64,000 nt of DNA from Bog-473 sp963701955 (GTDB taxonomy: Bacteria; Actinomycetota; Acidimicrobiia; Acidimicrobiales; RAAP-2): the NCBI GenBank assembly GCA_963701955.1, contig OY969694.1, positions 3,082,099 through 3,146,098 on the forward strand. The letters are read 5' to 3'. Positions within the stretch are counted from its first letter, which is position 1, and every line of letters starts with the position of its first letter. The notes beneath the pieces were generated by a model. It was not told the DNA's origin and searched no databases. It saw nothing but the letters and a program-made list of their open reading frames with translations. Position numbers and translations under genes: made by a program. Below, in pieces: positions 55,038 to 64,000 of the stretch.

Positions 55038-55054
55038 GCGGACAGATTGTCCGC
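55038..55054. promoter_or_regulatory. GCGGACA-GAT-TGTCCGC inverted repeat upstream of 55076
   Basis: A perfect 7-bp dyad with a 3-bp spacer, 22 bp before the ATG at 55076 and in the position of a promoter or operator. The regulator is unknown. Confidence 0.45.
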
Positions 55055-55075
55055 CCGAAGGGGAGGACAAGCGGG

Positions 55076-55468
55076 ATGGGGGACACCTACACCATGGAGA
55101 CCATGGACGAGGCAGCTGTCGTGCGGGGCATCCGCGAACTGGTCGGCGAACTGACCGACGACGAGGCGGCGCTGGTGCGCACACTCACGCCGGCGGACCT
55201 GACGGAGGCGGCCATGGCCGAGCACCTCTTCGACCTGGTCGACCTGCTCACCACGATCCGTTTCGAGGAGGCCATGGCCGAGTACGTCTACGCCATCGCA
55301 CCCGGGTGGGACGGCACGATCGAGACCCTGCTCCTCGGTGGACGGGTCACCACCGCGTTCACCCGCTTCGAGCTCGAGAGCTGTGCCGGCGGCGTGCCGG
55401 GCACCACTGAGCGTTGTGCGCCGGCCCGGCGGGCCCGGCTGCACCGCGTGCCGCTGTCGGTGGGCTGA
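55076..55468 (+). CDS. small helical hypothetical protein, 130 aa
   Basis: The ATG at 55076 has GGGGAGGA about 10 bp upstream; an in-frame ATG at 55013 would read through the dyad at 55038 and is less likely. Acidic helices: DEAAVVRGIRELVGELTDDE, LVRTLTPADLTEAAMAEHLF, LVDLLTTIRFEEAMAEYVYA. The last ~30 residues are Arg/Pro-rich (CAPARRARLHRVPLSVG) and may reflect a late frameshift. No family recognised. Confidence 0.5.
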   Translation: MGDTYTMETMDEAAVVRGIRELVGELTDDEAALVRTLTPADLTEAAMAEHLFDLVDLLTTIRFEEAMAEYVYAIAPGWDGTIETLLLGGRVTTAFTRFELESCAGGVPGTTERCAPARRARLHRVPLSVG

Positions 55469-55552
55469 GCCGCCAGCGCGGGGGCGACCGACGCGCCACT
55501 TGGCGAACGGCGGATCCACGGGCCATGTCGCCCGTGGGGCGCCGGGGCGTGT

Positions 55553-56755
55553 TCAGTCGAGCAGCCCGATGCGGGCGAGCCACAGGCCAGGCGCGTCGAC
55601 CTCGGCGGGGGTCGGCAGATCGAGCTCGTCGGACCACAGGCGGGTGAGCGCCCGCTCGTCGGCCCGCTCGAGGACCCCGGTGACGAAGGCGCGTCCCCGG
55701 TCGACCTCTTCCTGGCCGACGTTGAGGCCGAAGAGGCCGGCGAAGGCCTGCTCGCCCTTGCCTTCCTCGATCCGGTAGCGATACCAGGCCTCGCGCAGTG
55801 CGGAAGGCGAGGACGTGAGCTTCTCCGCGATCCCCGCGGTGATGTGGTCGACGTAGGCACCGATGGCGGTCGTCTGTGCGGTGAGCGCAGCCGAGATGTT
55901 GCGCTGCTCGGGGCTGATCAGATCAGAGAGCAGTGCCTCGGGATCGCCCAGGGCCTCCTCGAGCGAGGCCTGGTCGCCGAGCCCGTCGCCCAGGCGCTCG
56001 ACGATGGAGCGCTGCGCCGCCGCCGCATGCGCCGAGGCGTCGCCCAGCAGTGTCATGAGCGAGGCGCGCACGCCGGGTCGGCTCAGCACGGCGTGCATGG
56101 TGAGCTCGCGCAGGCAGACCCAGAGCTGGACCTCCTGCAGCGGGAGGCTCCAGTCCTCGGCGAAGCGGCTCACGTTGCCCGGCACCAGCAGCAGGGTCGA
56201 CGACTCGGGCCACGGGAGCGGGAGGGCGTACTGCCCGAAGGCGCGGCGGGCGAGGTGCCCCGCGGCCGACCCGAACTGCATGCCGAGGAAGACGGGGCCG
56301 AGCGTGAGGGCGAACTGCCCGAGCAGCCCGCTGAGGCCGGCGCCCGAGTCGGGGTCGAGTTCGCTCAGGTCGAGTGAGGACGGCACGGCCGCCGCGCCCT
56401 GCTGCTGCGCCTCGACCATCGATTTGAGGACTGGGCGGTAGGCCTCGAGCACGCGGAAGCTCCACTGCCCCGGGCCGACCGCCTCGAAGGAGACGCCGCC
56501 GCCGGTGGCGGGCCCGATTCCCGTGGCCTCGACCACGTGCATCTCGGCCACCCGGGCCAGCTCCTCGAAGGCGATGCGCACCAGCGGATCGGGGTTCTCG
56601 TCCTCGCCGCCGTCCGTGGCGACGCCGAAGGCCAGGGTGCGGGCGGCCTCGAACCAGCTGTCGGCCGCACCGGGGCCCGACCCGATCACCTTCATCAGGT
56701 CGCCGAGGAGGCCCCCCATCGGATTGTCGGGGTCGCTCTGTCCGAACATGCTCAC
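55553..56755 (-). CDS. DUF2342 family protein (zinc-metalloprotease-like, F420-associated)
   Basis: A 400-residue intact protein. PMGGLLGDLMKVIGSGPG at the start, FGSAAGHLARRAFGQYALPL, LLVPGNVSRFAEDWSLPLQE and LWVCLRELTMHAVLSRPGVR match the DUF2342 family, annotated as zinc-dependent metalloprotease-like or as coenzyme-F420-biosynthesis associated. The helix that would hold HExxH reads RELTMH, so the first His is Arg; activity is uncertain. It precedes, by 9 bp, the PDZ-domain gene that is upstream on the same strand. Confidence 0.8.
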   Translation of the reverse strand: MSMFGQSDPDNPMGGLLGDLMKVIGSGPGAADSWFEAARTLAFGVATDGGEDENPDPLVRIAFEELARVAEMHVVEATGIGPATGGGVSFEAVGPGQWSFRVLEAYRPVLKSMVEAQQQGAAAVPSSLDLSELDPDSGAGLSGLLGQFALTLGPVFLGMQFGSAAGHLARRAFGQYALPLPWPESSTLLLVPGNVSRFAEDWSLPLQEVQLWVCLRELTMHAVLSRPGVRASLMTLLGDASAHAAAAQRSIVERLGDGLGDQASLEEALGDPEALLSDLISPEQRNISAALTAQTTAIGAYVDHITAGIAEKLTSSPSALREAWYRYRIEEGKGEQAFAGLFGLNVGQEEVDRGRAFVTGVLERADERALTRLWSDELDLPTPAEVDAPGLWLARIGLLD

Positions 56756-56764
56756 CTCCGCATG

Positions 56765-57985
56765 CTAGGAGGACCCGCCCAGGGTGACGTCCACGACCTT
56801 GGTCCCGGCGGGCTGCTGCACCGAGAGCGAGACGGCCGCCCCCGGGGGGAGGACGTAGAGCATGGCCCGGAGCTCTGCCATGGAGCGCACCGGGGTGGCG
56901 TTCACCGCCGTGATCAGCTGCCCGACCAGCAGGCGGCCGGACGCCGGCCCGCCGGACTGCACCAGCGCCACCTTCGCCCCCGCATCATTGGGGGCGTCGG
57001 TCCCCTGCACGCCCAGCCAGCCGTGCACGACCCGGTTCTGGGAACGCAGGTCGTTGGCGACGCCGACGACGAGGGCGCTGGGCAGGAAGGTGGCCGGCGA
57101 GGTGCCCGGCTCGGCGTCGTAGAGGATCCCGACGACGGAGCCGGCGGCGTTCAGCAGCGGCTCGCCCGCGATGACCGACGGCGCGGCGGGAGACGAGGTG
57201 ATGGAGGGCATCGTCGTGGCGGGACCGTTGCCGATGGGCGCTCCGACGGCGCTCACCGCACCGGGGGTGCAGTGCAGCGCGATGGCGCTGCCGCCCGCCG
57301 GCACGAAGGTGAGGGCCAGGTCGGCGTCGCCGCTGTCGAGGTTGGTGTCGGCGGCGAAGGGAGCGACGGGGAGATCCTCGGGCACGTTGACCAGCGCGAC
57401 ATCGGACGTCTTGTCCATGGCGACGACCGACGCCGGCTTGACCGCGCCGTCGGGGCCGATCATGACGATGCGCTGCAGGCCGCCCAGGAGGTCGGCGGTC
57501 GTGGCCACGAGCCCGCCTTCGGCCACGGCCACGCCGACGAGCAGCACCCGGCCGTGGCTGGTGGTCGCCTGCAGCTCCACCAGGGAGTGCCCGGCCGCCA
57601 CGGCGGCCGCAGGGAGTGCGTTCTGTGCCCCGGCCAGCGTGGTCAGCGGTCCGTTGGCGGCCGTGTCCTGCGTGGGTGCGGTGTCCAACGGGTGGTCCGA
57701 CGCGGGGGAGAGCAACACGATGACCCAGGCGACCACGGCCATGACGGCACCCACGCCCACCAGGACCATGACGGCGCTGCGGTAGTTGTGGCGGGCCGGG
57801 GGGTCGAGCGGGAAGCGGAGGTCCGGAGCGGGACCCGGGCCCGCGACCTCACTGGGGTGGCGCCACAGCCGGTCGTCGGGGTCGATCCACCCCCGCTGCG
57901 GTGATTCGAACCCGTCCAGGGTGCTTTCCCCACCCTCTTCGGGGCCCGGCGTGCCGTCCTCCGGCTCCTCGGGCGTGTCACTCAC
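56765..57985 (-). CDS. membrane-anchored trypsin-like PDZ protein, catalytically degenerate
   Basis: A start at the GTG at 57983-57985 (VSDTPEEPEDG) is chosen; the longer frame would overlap the divergent mreB. Acidic cytoplasmic part, one transmembrane helix (SAVMVLVGVGAVMAVVAWVI), then an S1C/HtrA-like protease domain and a C-terminal PDZ domain (HGWLGVQGTDAP, PASGRLLVGQLITAVNATPV). The His of the triad is lost (GGLVATTADLL where families have TNxHV), the Ser motif GNSGGPL is replaced by IAGEPLLNAAGSVVGI, and only the Asp region DVALVNV persists. Likely a pseudoprotease with a binding or regulatory role. Confidence 0.75.
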   Translation of the reverse strand: MSDTPEEPEDGTPGPEEGGESTLDGFESPQRGWIDPDDRLWRHPSEVAGPGPAPDLRFPLDPPARHNYRSAVMVLVGVGAVMAVVAWVIVLLSPASDHPLDTAPTQDTAANGPLTTLAGAQNALPAAAVAAGHSLVELQATTSHGRVLLVGVAVAEGGLVATTADLLGGLQRIVMIGPDGAVKPASVVAMDKTSDVALVNVPEDLPVAPFAADTNLDSGDADLALTFVPAGGSAIALHCTPGAVSAVGAPIGNGPATTMPSITSSPAAPSVIAGEPLLNAAGSVVGILYDAEPGTSPATFLPSALVVGVANDLRSQNRVVHGWLGVQGTDAPNDAGAKVALVQSGGPASGRLLVGQLITAVNATPVRSMAELRAMLYVLPPGAAVSLSVQQPAGTKVVDVTLGGSS

Positions 57986-58055
57986 CTCGGCGACGATACC
58001 GAGAAAGTCCAGGAAAGTGCCGTCGGCCAACGGCCCGGCCTTACCATGAGGCCTC

Positions 58056-59057
58056 ATGTCCCGCGACCTGGCCATCGATCTCGGCACGGCCAACACGCTG
58101 GTCTACGCCAAAGGGAAGGGCCTGGTGCTGAACGAGCCGACGGTCGTCGCGCTCGATTCGCGCAGCCGTGAGGTGCTCGCCATCGGCACGGATGCGTGGC
58201 AGATGATCGGTCGCACGCCCGGCTACATCGTGGCCGAGCGGCCGCTGCGTGGCGGCGCCATCACAGACTTCGAAGTCACCGAGCGGATGCTCAGCGTGCT
58301 GCTGCGCCGCGTCGGTGTGGGGCGGCTCAACCGGCCCAAGGTCCTGATCTGCGTCCCGTCCGCCATCACCGCGGTCGAGCGCCGCGCCGTCAAGGAGGCG
58401 GCGCGACGGGCCGGCGCGTCGGCCAGCTTCCTCATCGAGCAGCCCATGGCGGCGGCCATCGGCGCCGGGCTGCCGATCCACGAACCGGTGGGCAACATGG
58501 TGGTCGACGTCGGCGGCGGCACGGCGGAGATGGCGGTCATTTCGCTTGGTGGTGTCGTGGCGGTGCAGGCGTTGCGCTGCGGCGGCTTCGACTTCGATGC
58601 GTCCATCCAGAGCTATGTGCGTCACCGCTACGGCGTGGCCGTCGGCGAGCGCACGGCCGAGGCGGTGAAGCTGGCCATCGGTTCGGCCGCTCCGCACACC
58701 GGGGAGCAGCAGGCCGAAATCCGCGGCCGCGAGGTGGCGACCGGCCGGCCCAAGACGGTGGTGCTCTCGCCGCTCGAGATCCGAGGCGCGCTGGAGGACA
58801 ACGTCGCCTCCATCATCGCGGCGGCGGCCGAGTGCCTCGGCGAGGCGCCGCCGGAGCTGGCCCAGGACATCATGTTCCAGGGCATCCACCTGACCGGCGG
58901 CGGCGCGCTGCTGCGCGGCATGACCCAGCGGCTCGCCGATGCGACGGCCGTGCCGGTGCACTTGGTCGACACGCCGTTGGAGTGCGTCGTGCACGGGGCA
59001 GGCGTCTGCCTGGAGTCCTTCGACCGCTTGAAGCGGCTCTTCACCGACGAGGACTAG
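58056..59057 (+). CDS. mreB: rod shape-determining protein MreB/Mbl
   Basis: A 333-residue intact actin homologue that forms membrane-bound filaments guiding side-wall synthesis. Phosphate-1 loop DLAIDLGTANTLVYAKGKG, connect/phosphate-2 region NMVVDVGGGTAEMAVISLGG, GIHLTGGGALLRGM (adenosine motif) and ERRAVKEAARRAGA are typical. Its presence suggests rod shape, unusual among high-GC actinobacteria that grow at poles. Divergent from the PDZ pseudoprotease; no mreC or mreD adjacent. Confidence 0.92.
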   Translation: MSRDLAIDLGTANTLVYAKGKGLVLNEPTVVALDSRSREVLAIGTDAWQMIGRTPGYIVAERPLRGGAITDFEVTERMLSVLLRRVGVGRLNRPKVLICVPSAITAVERRAVKEAARRAGASASFLIEQPMAAAIGAGLPIHEPVGNMVVDVGGGTAEMAVISLGGVVAVQALRCGGFDFDASIQSYVRHRYGVAVGERTAEAVKLAIGSAAPHTGEQQAEIRGREVATGRPKTVVLSPLEIRGALEDNVASIIAAAAECLGEAPPELAQDIMFQGIHLTGGGALLRGMTQRLADATAVPVHLVDTPLECVVHGAGVCLESFDRLKRLFTDED

Positions 59058-59736
59058 ACGCTCGGGCTCCGGCGCCGCGGCAGGCCCGGGTTCAGGCTCG
59101 TCGAGCAACTCGCCGGCCGCCTGGCGCACTTGCCAGTCGCGGTCCTCGCGAGGCGGTGCGCAGCGCGGGTGTCACCCTCGGGTCGTCGAAACCGGCCAGC
59201 GCCACCGTGGCCCGGCGCCGGACCGTGGGCGAGTCCTTCAGCGCGGTGAGCACCGCCGGCAGACCAGCGGGATCGCCGATGGCGCCCAGGGCGGCGACGG
59301 CCGCCTCGCGGCAGCGGGCATCCCCATGCCCCGTCGCGATCGTCGCCAGGGCCGGCACTGCGGGCCGGGCCCGGCGCTCGGCCACGTACCAGGCCGCGCC
59401 GACCACGACGAGTGGGTCGGGATCGTCCAGCGCGGCCAGGACGGCGCGGGGCAGCGAGGAACGGGTGCCCGACCCGCGGGCGTCGAGCGCCACCTCGACC
59501 GCACGTCGTCGCACCACCGGCTCGGGTTCGCCGAGGGCCGACTCGACGTCGCCGGCCGTGAGCTCCGCGAGGCGGGCGAGGGCGCCCAGTGCCGCCACGC
59601 GCACGCCCGGGTCCGGATCGGCGAGGCCACGGCGGGCCAGCGCTGCGTCGCCCTGGTGCCCGGCCATGCTGACGCGCCGACGCCGGGCTCCGGCGCGGCC
59701 GTCGCGGCCCGCATCCGTGGCAACATCGTCGCTCAC
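59054..59736 (-). CDS. HEAT-repeat protein (frameshifted end)
   Basis: About 225 residues of tandem helical repeats: ARRGLADPDPGVRVAALGAL, ALGEPEPVVRRRAVEVAL, ALDDPDPLVVVGAAWYVA, CREAAVAALGAIGDPAGLPA, DSPTVRRRATVALAGFDDPR, then in another frame EDRDWQVRQAAGELLDEPEP. Shifts near 59150 and before the stop at 59054 are needed. HEAT arrays are protein-binding scaffolds; the partner is unknown. The GTG at 59736 lies 9 bp from the divergent YlbL-type gene, so they share a promoter region; the 3' end overlaps mreB's end. Confidence 0.68.
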
Positions 59737-59745
59737 CTTCCGAGT

Positions 59746-61006
59746 ATGTCCGAACCTGACGCGACCGCCGACGGGGAAGCCGCGGCGACCCCCACTCCGA
59801 GCGACGCCGAGCCCTCCGGGGCCGGCGCGGTGGCAGCGCCAGCGGTCGCCGTCCCCCCGGCACCGCCTCCCGCCTCCCGCCGCCGACGGCGGATCTGGCC
59901 CGCCATCTTCGGGGGCTTGGCGGCGATCCTGATCGTGACGGCGATCGTCGCCGCCCACACCTCGGTCGACCAGTACGTCATCACGCCGGGGGACGCCACG
60001 CCAGTGGCGCACTACATCGAGGTGCCGGCGGCGGACAACCATCCACTCACCGGGAAGATTCTGCTGACGGACGTCTTCGTCACCCAGCTGAACGCGCTCA
60101 ACTACCTCCAGTACCGGTTCTTCGACTCCGAACAGCGAGGTGGTCTCGGGGGGCGAGCTCCTCGGTCCGACCGTGAACGAAGACCAGTACCTCGACCAGG
60201 GCTACCTCCAGATGGCCCAGGCCCAGTCGTTCGCCACGGCGTCGGCCTTGTCCCGCCTCGGCTACACGGTGACGTCGACGAACGCGGGCGCCCTCGTCTA
60301 CGGGGTCGAGCCCCACTCGCCCGCGGCCGGGACGCTGCGTGTGGCGCAGGTGATCACCGGAGTGAACGGGCACCCGACGACGACCGACTGCGCCCTCGTC
60401 GACGCGCTGCACGGCATGGCGCCCGGCACGAGCGTCGCGCTCTCGGTCGAGCAGTCCTCCATCAACGATGTCGGCCAGGTCGTGCGCGGGCCCGTCGTGA
60501 CCAAGTCGGTGACCCTCGGCACGCCGCCCAAGGCACTGGTGGACACCGGGTGCGGGAAGCCGACCAAGCCGACGGCCTACCTCGGCATCGACCCGCAGAC
60601 ACAGCAGGACTGGCACTTCCCGGTTCAGGTCACGGTGCACACGCAGAACATCGGCGGCCCATCGGCCGGCCTGGCCATGTCGCTCGGGATCATCGACAAG
60701 CTGAGTAGCGGGCGCCTCACGGGCAACCGGATCATTGCTGCCACGGGCACCATCGACCAGTACGGCAACGTCGGCGACGTGGGGGGCGTGGCCGAGAAGA
60801 CGATCGCGGTCGAGCGGGCCGGGGCCACCGTGTTCTTCGTCCCCTCGGTGGAGCTCAAGACGGCCGAGTCCAAGGCCACGCCGCAGCTGCACGTCTACGC
60901 CGTCAGCAACCTGAACCAGGTGTTGCGCATCCTGAAGCGGCTGGGGGGCCACGTGCCAACCACGCCCGTGCCGCCCAAGCCTGTGCCGGCCCAGGCGGCG
61001 CCGTAG
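59746..61006 (+). CDS. YlbL-type membrane-anchored PDZ/Lon-like serine protease (frameshifted)
   Basis: About 420 residues. Pro/Ala-rich cytoplasmic N-terminus, one transmembrane helix (IWPAIFGGLAAILIVTAIVA), a PDZ domain (ALVYGVEPHSPAAGTLRVAQ, VITGVNGHP) and a C-terminal S16 Lon protease domain with the catalytic Ser (NIGGPSAGLAMSLGI, codon at 60662) and Lys (GDVGGVAEKTIAVERA, codon at 60797). The dyad is intact. One extra base near 60132 splits the frame (DSNSEVVSGGELLG when corrected). Extracytoplasmic proteases of this family degrade damaged or regulatory proteins. Divergent from the HEAT gene. Confidence 0.82.
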
Positions 61007-61015
61007 GCTCTGGCC

Positions 61016-62804
61016 ATGGCAGAAGGACGCGCCCCCATCTCATCGTCCCGGATCGCGACCGGCGACATCGCCCAGCACTCCTTCGCCGTGGTCCGGCGGG
61101 GATTCGACCCCGACGAGGTGCGTTCGTACCTCCAGTCGGTGTCCCGGAGCCTCGAGGCGCTCGAGGGACGAGAGGAGGAGCTCCGGACGGCCCTGGCCGA
61201 GGCCGAGGAACGGGCCGCCCACCCCGTGGTGGACGAGGCAACCCTGACCACCTCGCTGGGCCAGCACAGCGCGCAGATCCTGCGCCACGCCCACGAGGAG
61301 GCGGCCCGGATCGTCGTCCAGGCCCAAGAGGGGGCGGCCACGCTGCTGCGTGAGACGCAGAGCCAGGTGGACGAGCTGCAGGCGCGCACCGAGGCATCGT
61401 CGGCTGAGCGGGTCGTCGAGGTCGAGCTACTGGTGGCCAATGCGGAACAGGAGGCCCGAGTGGAGAGCGAGCGCATCATTGCCGAGGCCGTGGCAGCAGG
61501 AGAGGCGATCATCACCCGCGCCAAGGATGAGGGCCGGGCGCTCCTGGACCAGGTCCAAGAGGCGCGCCGCCGGGTGCTGGCCGACCTGGCGTCACGGCGC
61601 CGCGGGCTCGGCATCCAGATCGAGCAGCTCGCGCGCGGCGCGGGACGAGATGGCGGCCTCGGTGCACGGGGTGCGCGACCGGGTCGACGGGATTCTGGCT
61701 CACCTGGATCGGACCGACGAGGAGGCACGGGCCGCGGCCCAGGGCGTGGCCGACCAGTTCCGGCTCGGCACCGCGGAGATGCCGCACGATCAGGAAGACG
61801 CGGACACGACGGGGGAGGTTCCACCGACGGGCCCGACGCCGATCACGGCGGTGAGTCCGATGGCGGGACTGCGGAGGACGAGAACGGCACGCCTGGGCCC
61901 TCGGTCGACGAGCTGTTCGCCCGTATCCGGGCGGGCACGGGGGAGACCGAGGAGCCGGCGCCGGGCGCAGCCCCCCGACCGTGGTGCCGGCCCAGCCGGC
62001 CGACGGCGACGCGACCACAGCGGCCGGCCCGGCCACGTCGGCGACCGCGGGCAGCGAGGCCGGATCGCGGCCGGGGCAGCGAGGCGGTGGTCGGCGAGAC
62101 AGTGGCCGGGAGCGTCGATGCGGGCGGCGCAACAGGGGAGCTCGACCCGGAGGAGGCCGAACGCCGCCCGGCCGGACGACGCCATCATCGCCCGGCGCGA
62201 CGAGCTGCTCACGCCGATCACGTCGCGACTGAGCCGGACCATCAAGCGCACCCTGGGCGACGACCAGAATCGGTTGCTCGACCGGCTGCGCAGCGCGCCG
62301 ACGCTCGAGGTCGACGAGCTCATGGGGTCCGAGGACGAGCACGTCGCAGCGTTCGCCGGCGTGGCGCGGAGCCATCTGGACGAGGCGTTCGCCGCCGGCA
62401 CGGTGTTCGTCGGCGCCGGCGCAGCGACCATCCCGCGAGGCGATGCGGTGGAACAGGCGTCGACGGGATTGGCCCGCGCGGTCGTGACCACGCTGCGACG
62501 GCAGGTCGCCGAGGGCACCGGCGACCCGGCCGACCGCATCGGCGCCGCATTCCGGGAATGGCGGGGCGAGCGCGTCGAGCGGCTGGTCGGCGACCAGGCC
62601 ACGCAGGCCTTCTCGGCCGGGGTGGCGGCGGCCAGCGCGAACGGCAAGGTGCGCTGGGTGGTGACGACCGCGACCGGCTGCTCGGACTGCGAGGACAACG
62701 CGCTGGCCGGCGCAGTGAGCGGGTCCGAGGCGTTCCCAACGGGGCACGCCCACCCGCCGGCGCACTCGGGCTGCCGCTGCCTGATCACGCCGGCGACCGA
62801 CTGA
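61016..62804 (+). CDS. DivIVA-like protein with C-terminal CxxC/HxxCRC domain (frameshifted)
   Basis: About 590 residues over three frames. The N-terminus SFAVVRRGFDPDEVRSYLQS is the DivIVA membrane-binding motif, followed by a long coiled coil (to about residue 215) with AEQEARVESERIIAEAVAAG. A disordered Pro/Glu/Thr-rich middle contains most of the shifts (between ~61640 and ~62170). The last ~200 residues form a helical domain (DELLTPITSRLSRTIKRTLG) ending in TATGCSDCEDNAL and PPAHSGCRCLITP, a Cys/His arrangement like that at the end of phage MuF/minor-head domains. It may bind a metal or act as a cross-linking or nuclease-like module. Such a fusion is unusual. Confidence 0.65.
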
Positions 62805-62849
62805 CCAGGACTTCTGGCCGCGGCCGCTCCGGCCTGGCCATAAGGGGAG

Positions 62850-64000
62850 GTGCAGCGGACGTTAGGCTCCCCTCGTGCGCATCCCCAGCGACTGAACGCT
62901 GACCCCTCGCCGCGCCGTCGCCACCGTGCCCGGTGGTGGCTGATCGGCTTCGTCGTCGTCATCATCATCCTGCTGGTCTCGCTGCGCTCACTGGCCGGGC
63001 TCTACACCGACAGCCTCTGGTTCTCGTCGGTGGACCTCCACAACGTCTTCTCGACGCTGCTGGCGATCAAGCTCGGGCTCTTCGGTGTCTTCGGGGCGAT
63101 CTTCTTCGCCATCCTCTGGGTGAACCTGGTGGTGTGCGACCGCATCGCGGGCCACGACGTCGTCCTGGCCCAAGAGGACGAGCTGGTGCGCCGCTACCAG
63201 CAATTCGTACGGCCCTATTCGGGTCGCATCTACGTCGGCCTTGCCTTCGTGTTGGCGCTGATCGGCGCGTCGGGAACGGTCGGTCAGTGGAACAACTGGA
63301 TCCTCTTCCTCCACGGCGGCAACTTCGGCTTCACCGACCCCCAGTTCCACAAGGACATCGGTTTCTACGTCTTCAACCTCCCGTTCATGACCTTCATCGT
63401 GGACTGGACGCTGGCCATCCTGATCGTGACGTTGGCGGTCTCGGTGGTGTTCCACTACTTCAATGGCGGGATCCAGCCTCAGCGCGGCCTGCCCAGGGTG
63501 CGGCCTCCGGTGAAGGCCCACATCTCGGTGCTGCTGGCGCTGATCGCCCTGGACAAGGCGGCCGGATACGTCCTGCAGCGCTGGTCGCTGGTCAACTCAC
63601 AGGACGGCTACGTCAACGGCGCCGGGTACACCGACGTGCACGCCCGTCTGCCGGCGGAGACGTTGCTCATTTACGTCTCGATCTTCGCCGCCGTCATCCT
63701 CTTGTTCAACATCCGCCGACAGGGCTGACCTTCCGGTCCTGGCCATCGGGATCTGGGCCTTCGTGGCGCTGGTGGTCGGCATCATCTACCCGGCTCTGCT
63801 GCAGGCGCTCAAGGTGACGCCGGCGCAGAGCTCGCTGGAGGCGCCGTACATCAATCGGAACATCACGGCCACCCACGACGCGTACAACCTCAACAACGTG
63901 CAGGTGCACCAATTCCCTGCCAACACCAGCATCACCGCGGCCCAGACGGTGGTGGCCGCCCCGACCATCGACAACATCCGGCAGTGGGACCCCGACCCGA
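62850..64000 (+). CDS. UPF0182 family membrane protein (3' end beyond right edge, frameshifted)
   Basis: The frame from the GTG at 62850 is open; the family usually starts MRxP, and a GTG at 62875 (VRIPSD) with one missing base near 62893 would fit that better. Multi-pass N-terminus: WWLIGFVVVIIILLVSLRSL, LYTDSLWFSSVDLHNVFSTL, LGLFGVFGAIFFAILWVNLV, HKDIGFYVFNLPFMTFIVDW, KAHISVLLALIALDKAAGYV. Two missing bases near 63725-63740 shift the frame. It then reads IIYPALLQALKVTPAQSSLE and PYINRNITATHDAYNL, the hallmark of UPF0182. Function unknown; large actinobacterial membrane protein with a long outer domain. Confidence 0.82.

Noticed and set aside
57895..57920. tRNA T-arm-like GGGTTCGAATCAC on the minus strand
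   Set aside because: It is within the coding sequence of the PDZ protein and no acceptor, D or anticodon arm surrounds it.

Overview
High-GC bacterial DNA, most likely an actinomycete of the Acidimicrobiia or a near relative. The evidence is two WhiB-type iron-sulfur proteins, an F420/deazaflavin-type nitroreductase, a DUF2342 protein, a class E-like sortase with LAxTG-type substrates, DivIVA-like coiled-coil proteins, an actinobacterial-type three-gene sdh cluster, and many GTG starts with 1-4 nt gene overlaps. An MreB homologue suggests a rod-shaped cell. Taxonomy is inferred from gene content only.

Layout. 1-3.1 kb: part of a DivIVA-like gene, two single-pass membrane proteins with disordered linkers, and one unknown gene. 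3.4-20.4 kb: a cell-surface cluster on the + strand. It holds four proteins with a neocarzinostatin-like secreted domain, three PstS-like solute-binding proteins, PstC, PstA and PstB homologues, an 88-residue membrane protein, an exosortase fused to an EpsI-like domain, and a class E-like sortase. Several products end in LAxTG-type sorting signals. From 9173 to 17.1 kb nearly every gene overlaps the next by 1-11 nt, so it reads as one coupled operon. 20.4-24.9 kb: a secreted glycoside-hydrolase-like protein with beta-propeller-like repeats, an LppX/LprG-like protein and a membrane-anchored secreted protein. PHO-box-like 11-bp direct repeats lie at both edges of this territory (3255-3276 and 24004-24036). 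That suggests, but does not prove, phosphate-starvation control.

25.0-29.4 kb: purN-purH-folD-cupin-metF, a folate/purine block carrying many single-base indels. 29.4-30.6 kb: a likely toxin-antitoxin pair behind three phased operator repeats. 30.7-37.2 kb: icd, mdh, then an ATP-grasp / alpha-E / transglutaminase-like / ACT-domain operon. 37.3-44.4 kb: small metabolic and regulatory genes (oxidoreductase, COG4705 membrane protein, DUF664, GNAT, nitroreductase with divergent TetR, SDR, SCP2). 44.4-49.0 kb: sdhC-sdhA-sdhB with a divergent LysR gene. 49.0-52.5 kb: a MoxR-type ATPase and its VWA partner. 52.9-64.0 kb: two whiB genes around a glutamate formimidoyltransferase, then DUF2342, a PDZ pseudoprotease, MreB, a HEAT-repeat protein, a YlbL-type PDZ/Lon protease, a DivIVA-like fusion protein and a UPF0182 protein cut by the right edge.

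Reading quality. Many genes with clear homology are split by single-base insertions or deletions. They are densest in the very GC-rich 25.0-29.4 kb block, while icd, mdh, the ATP-grasp operon, DUF2342 and mreB are intact. I treat most as sequencing or assembly errors and annotate each gene over its full span. No tRNA, rRNA, insertion sequence or CRISPR array was recognised.
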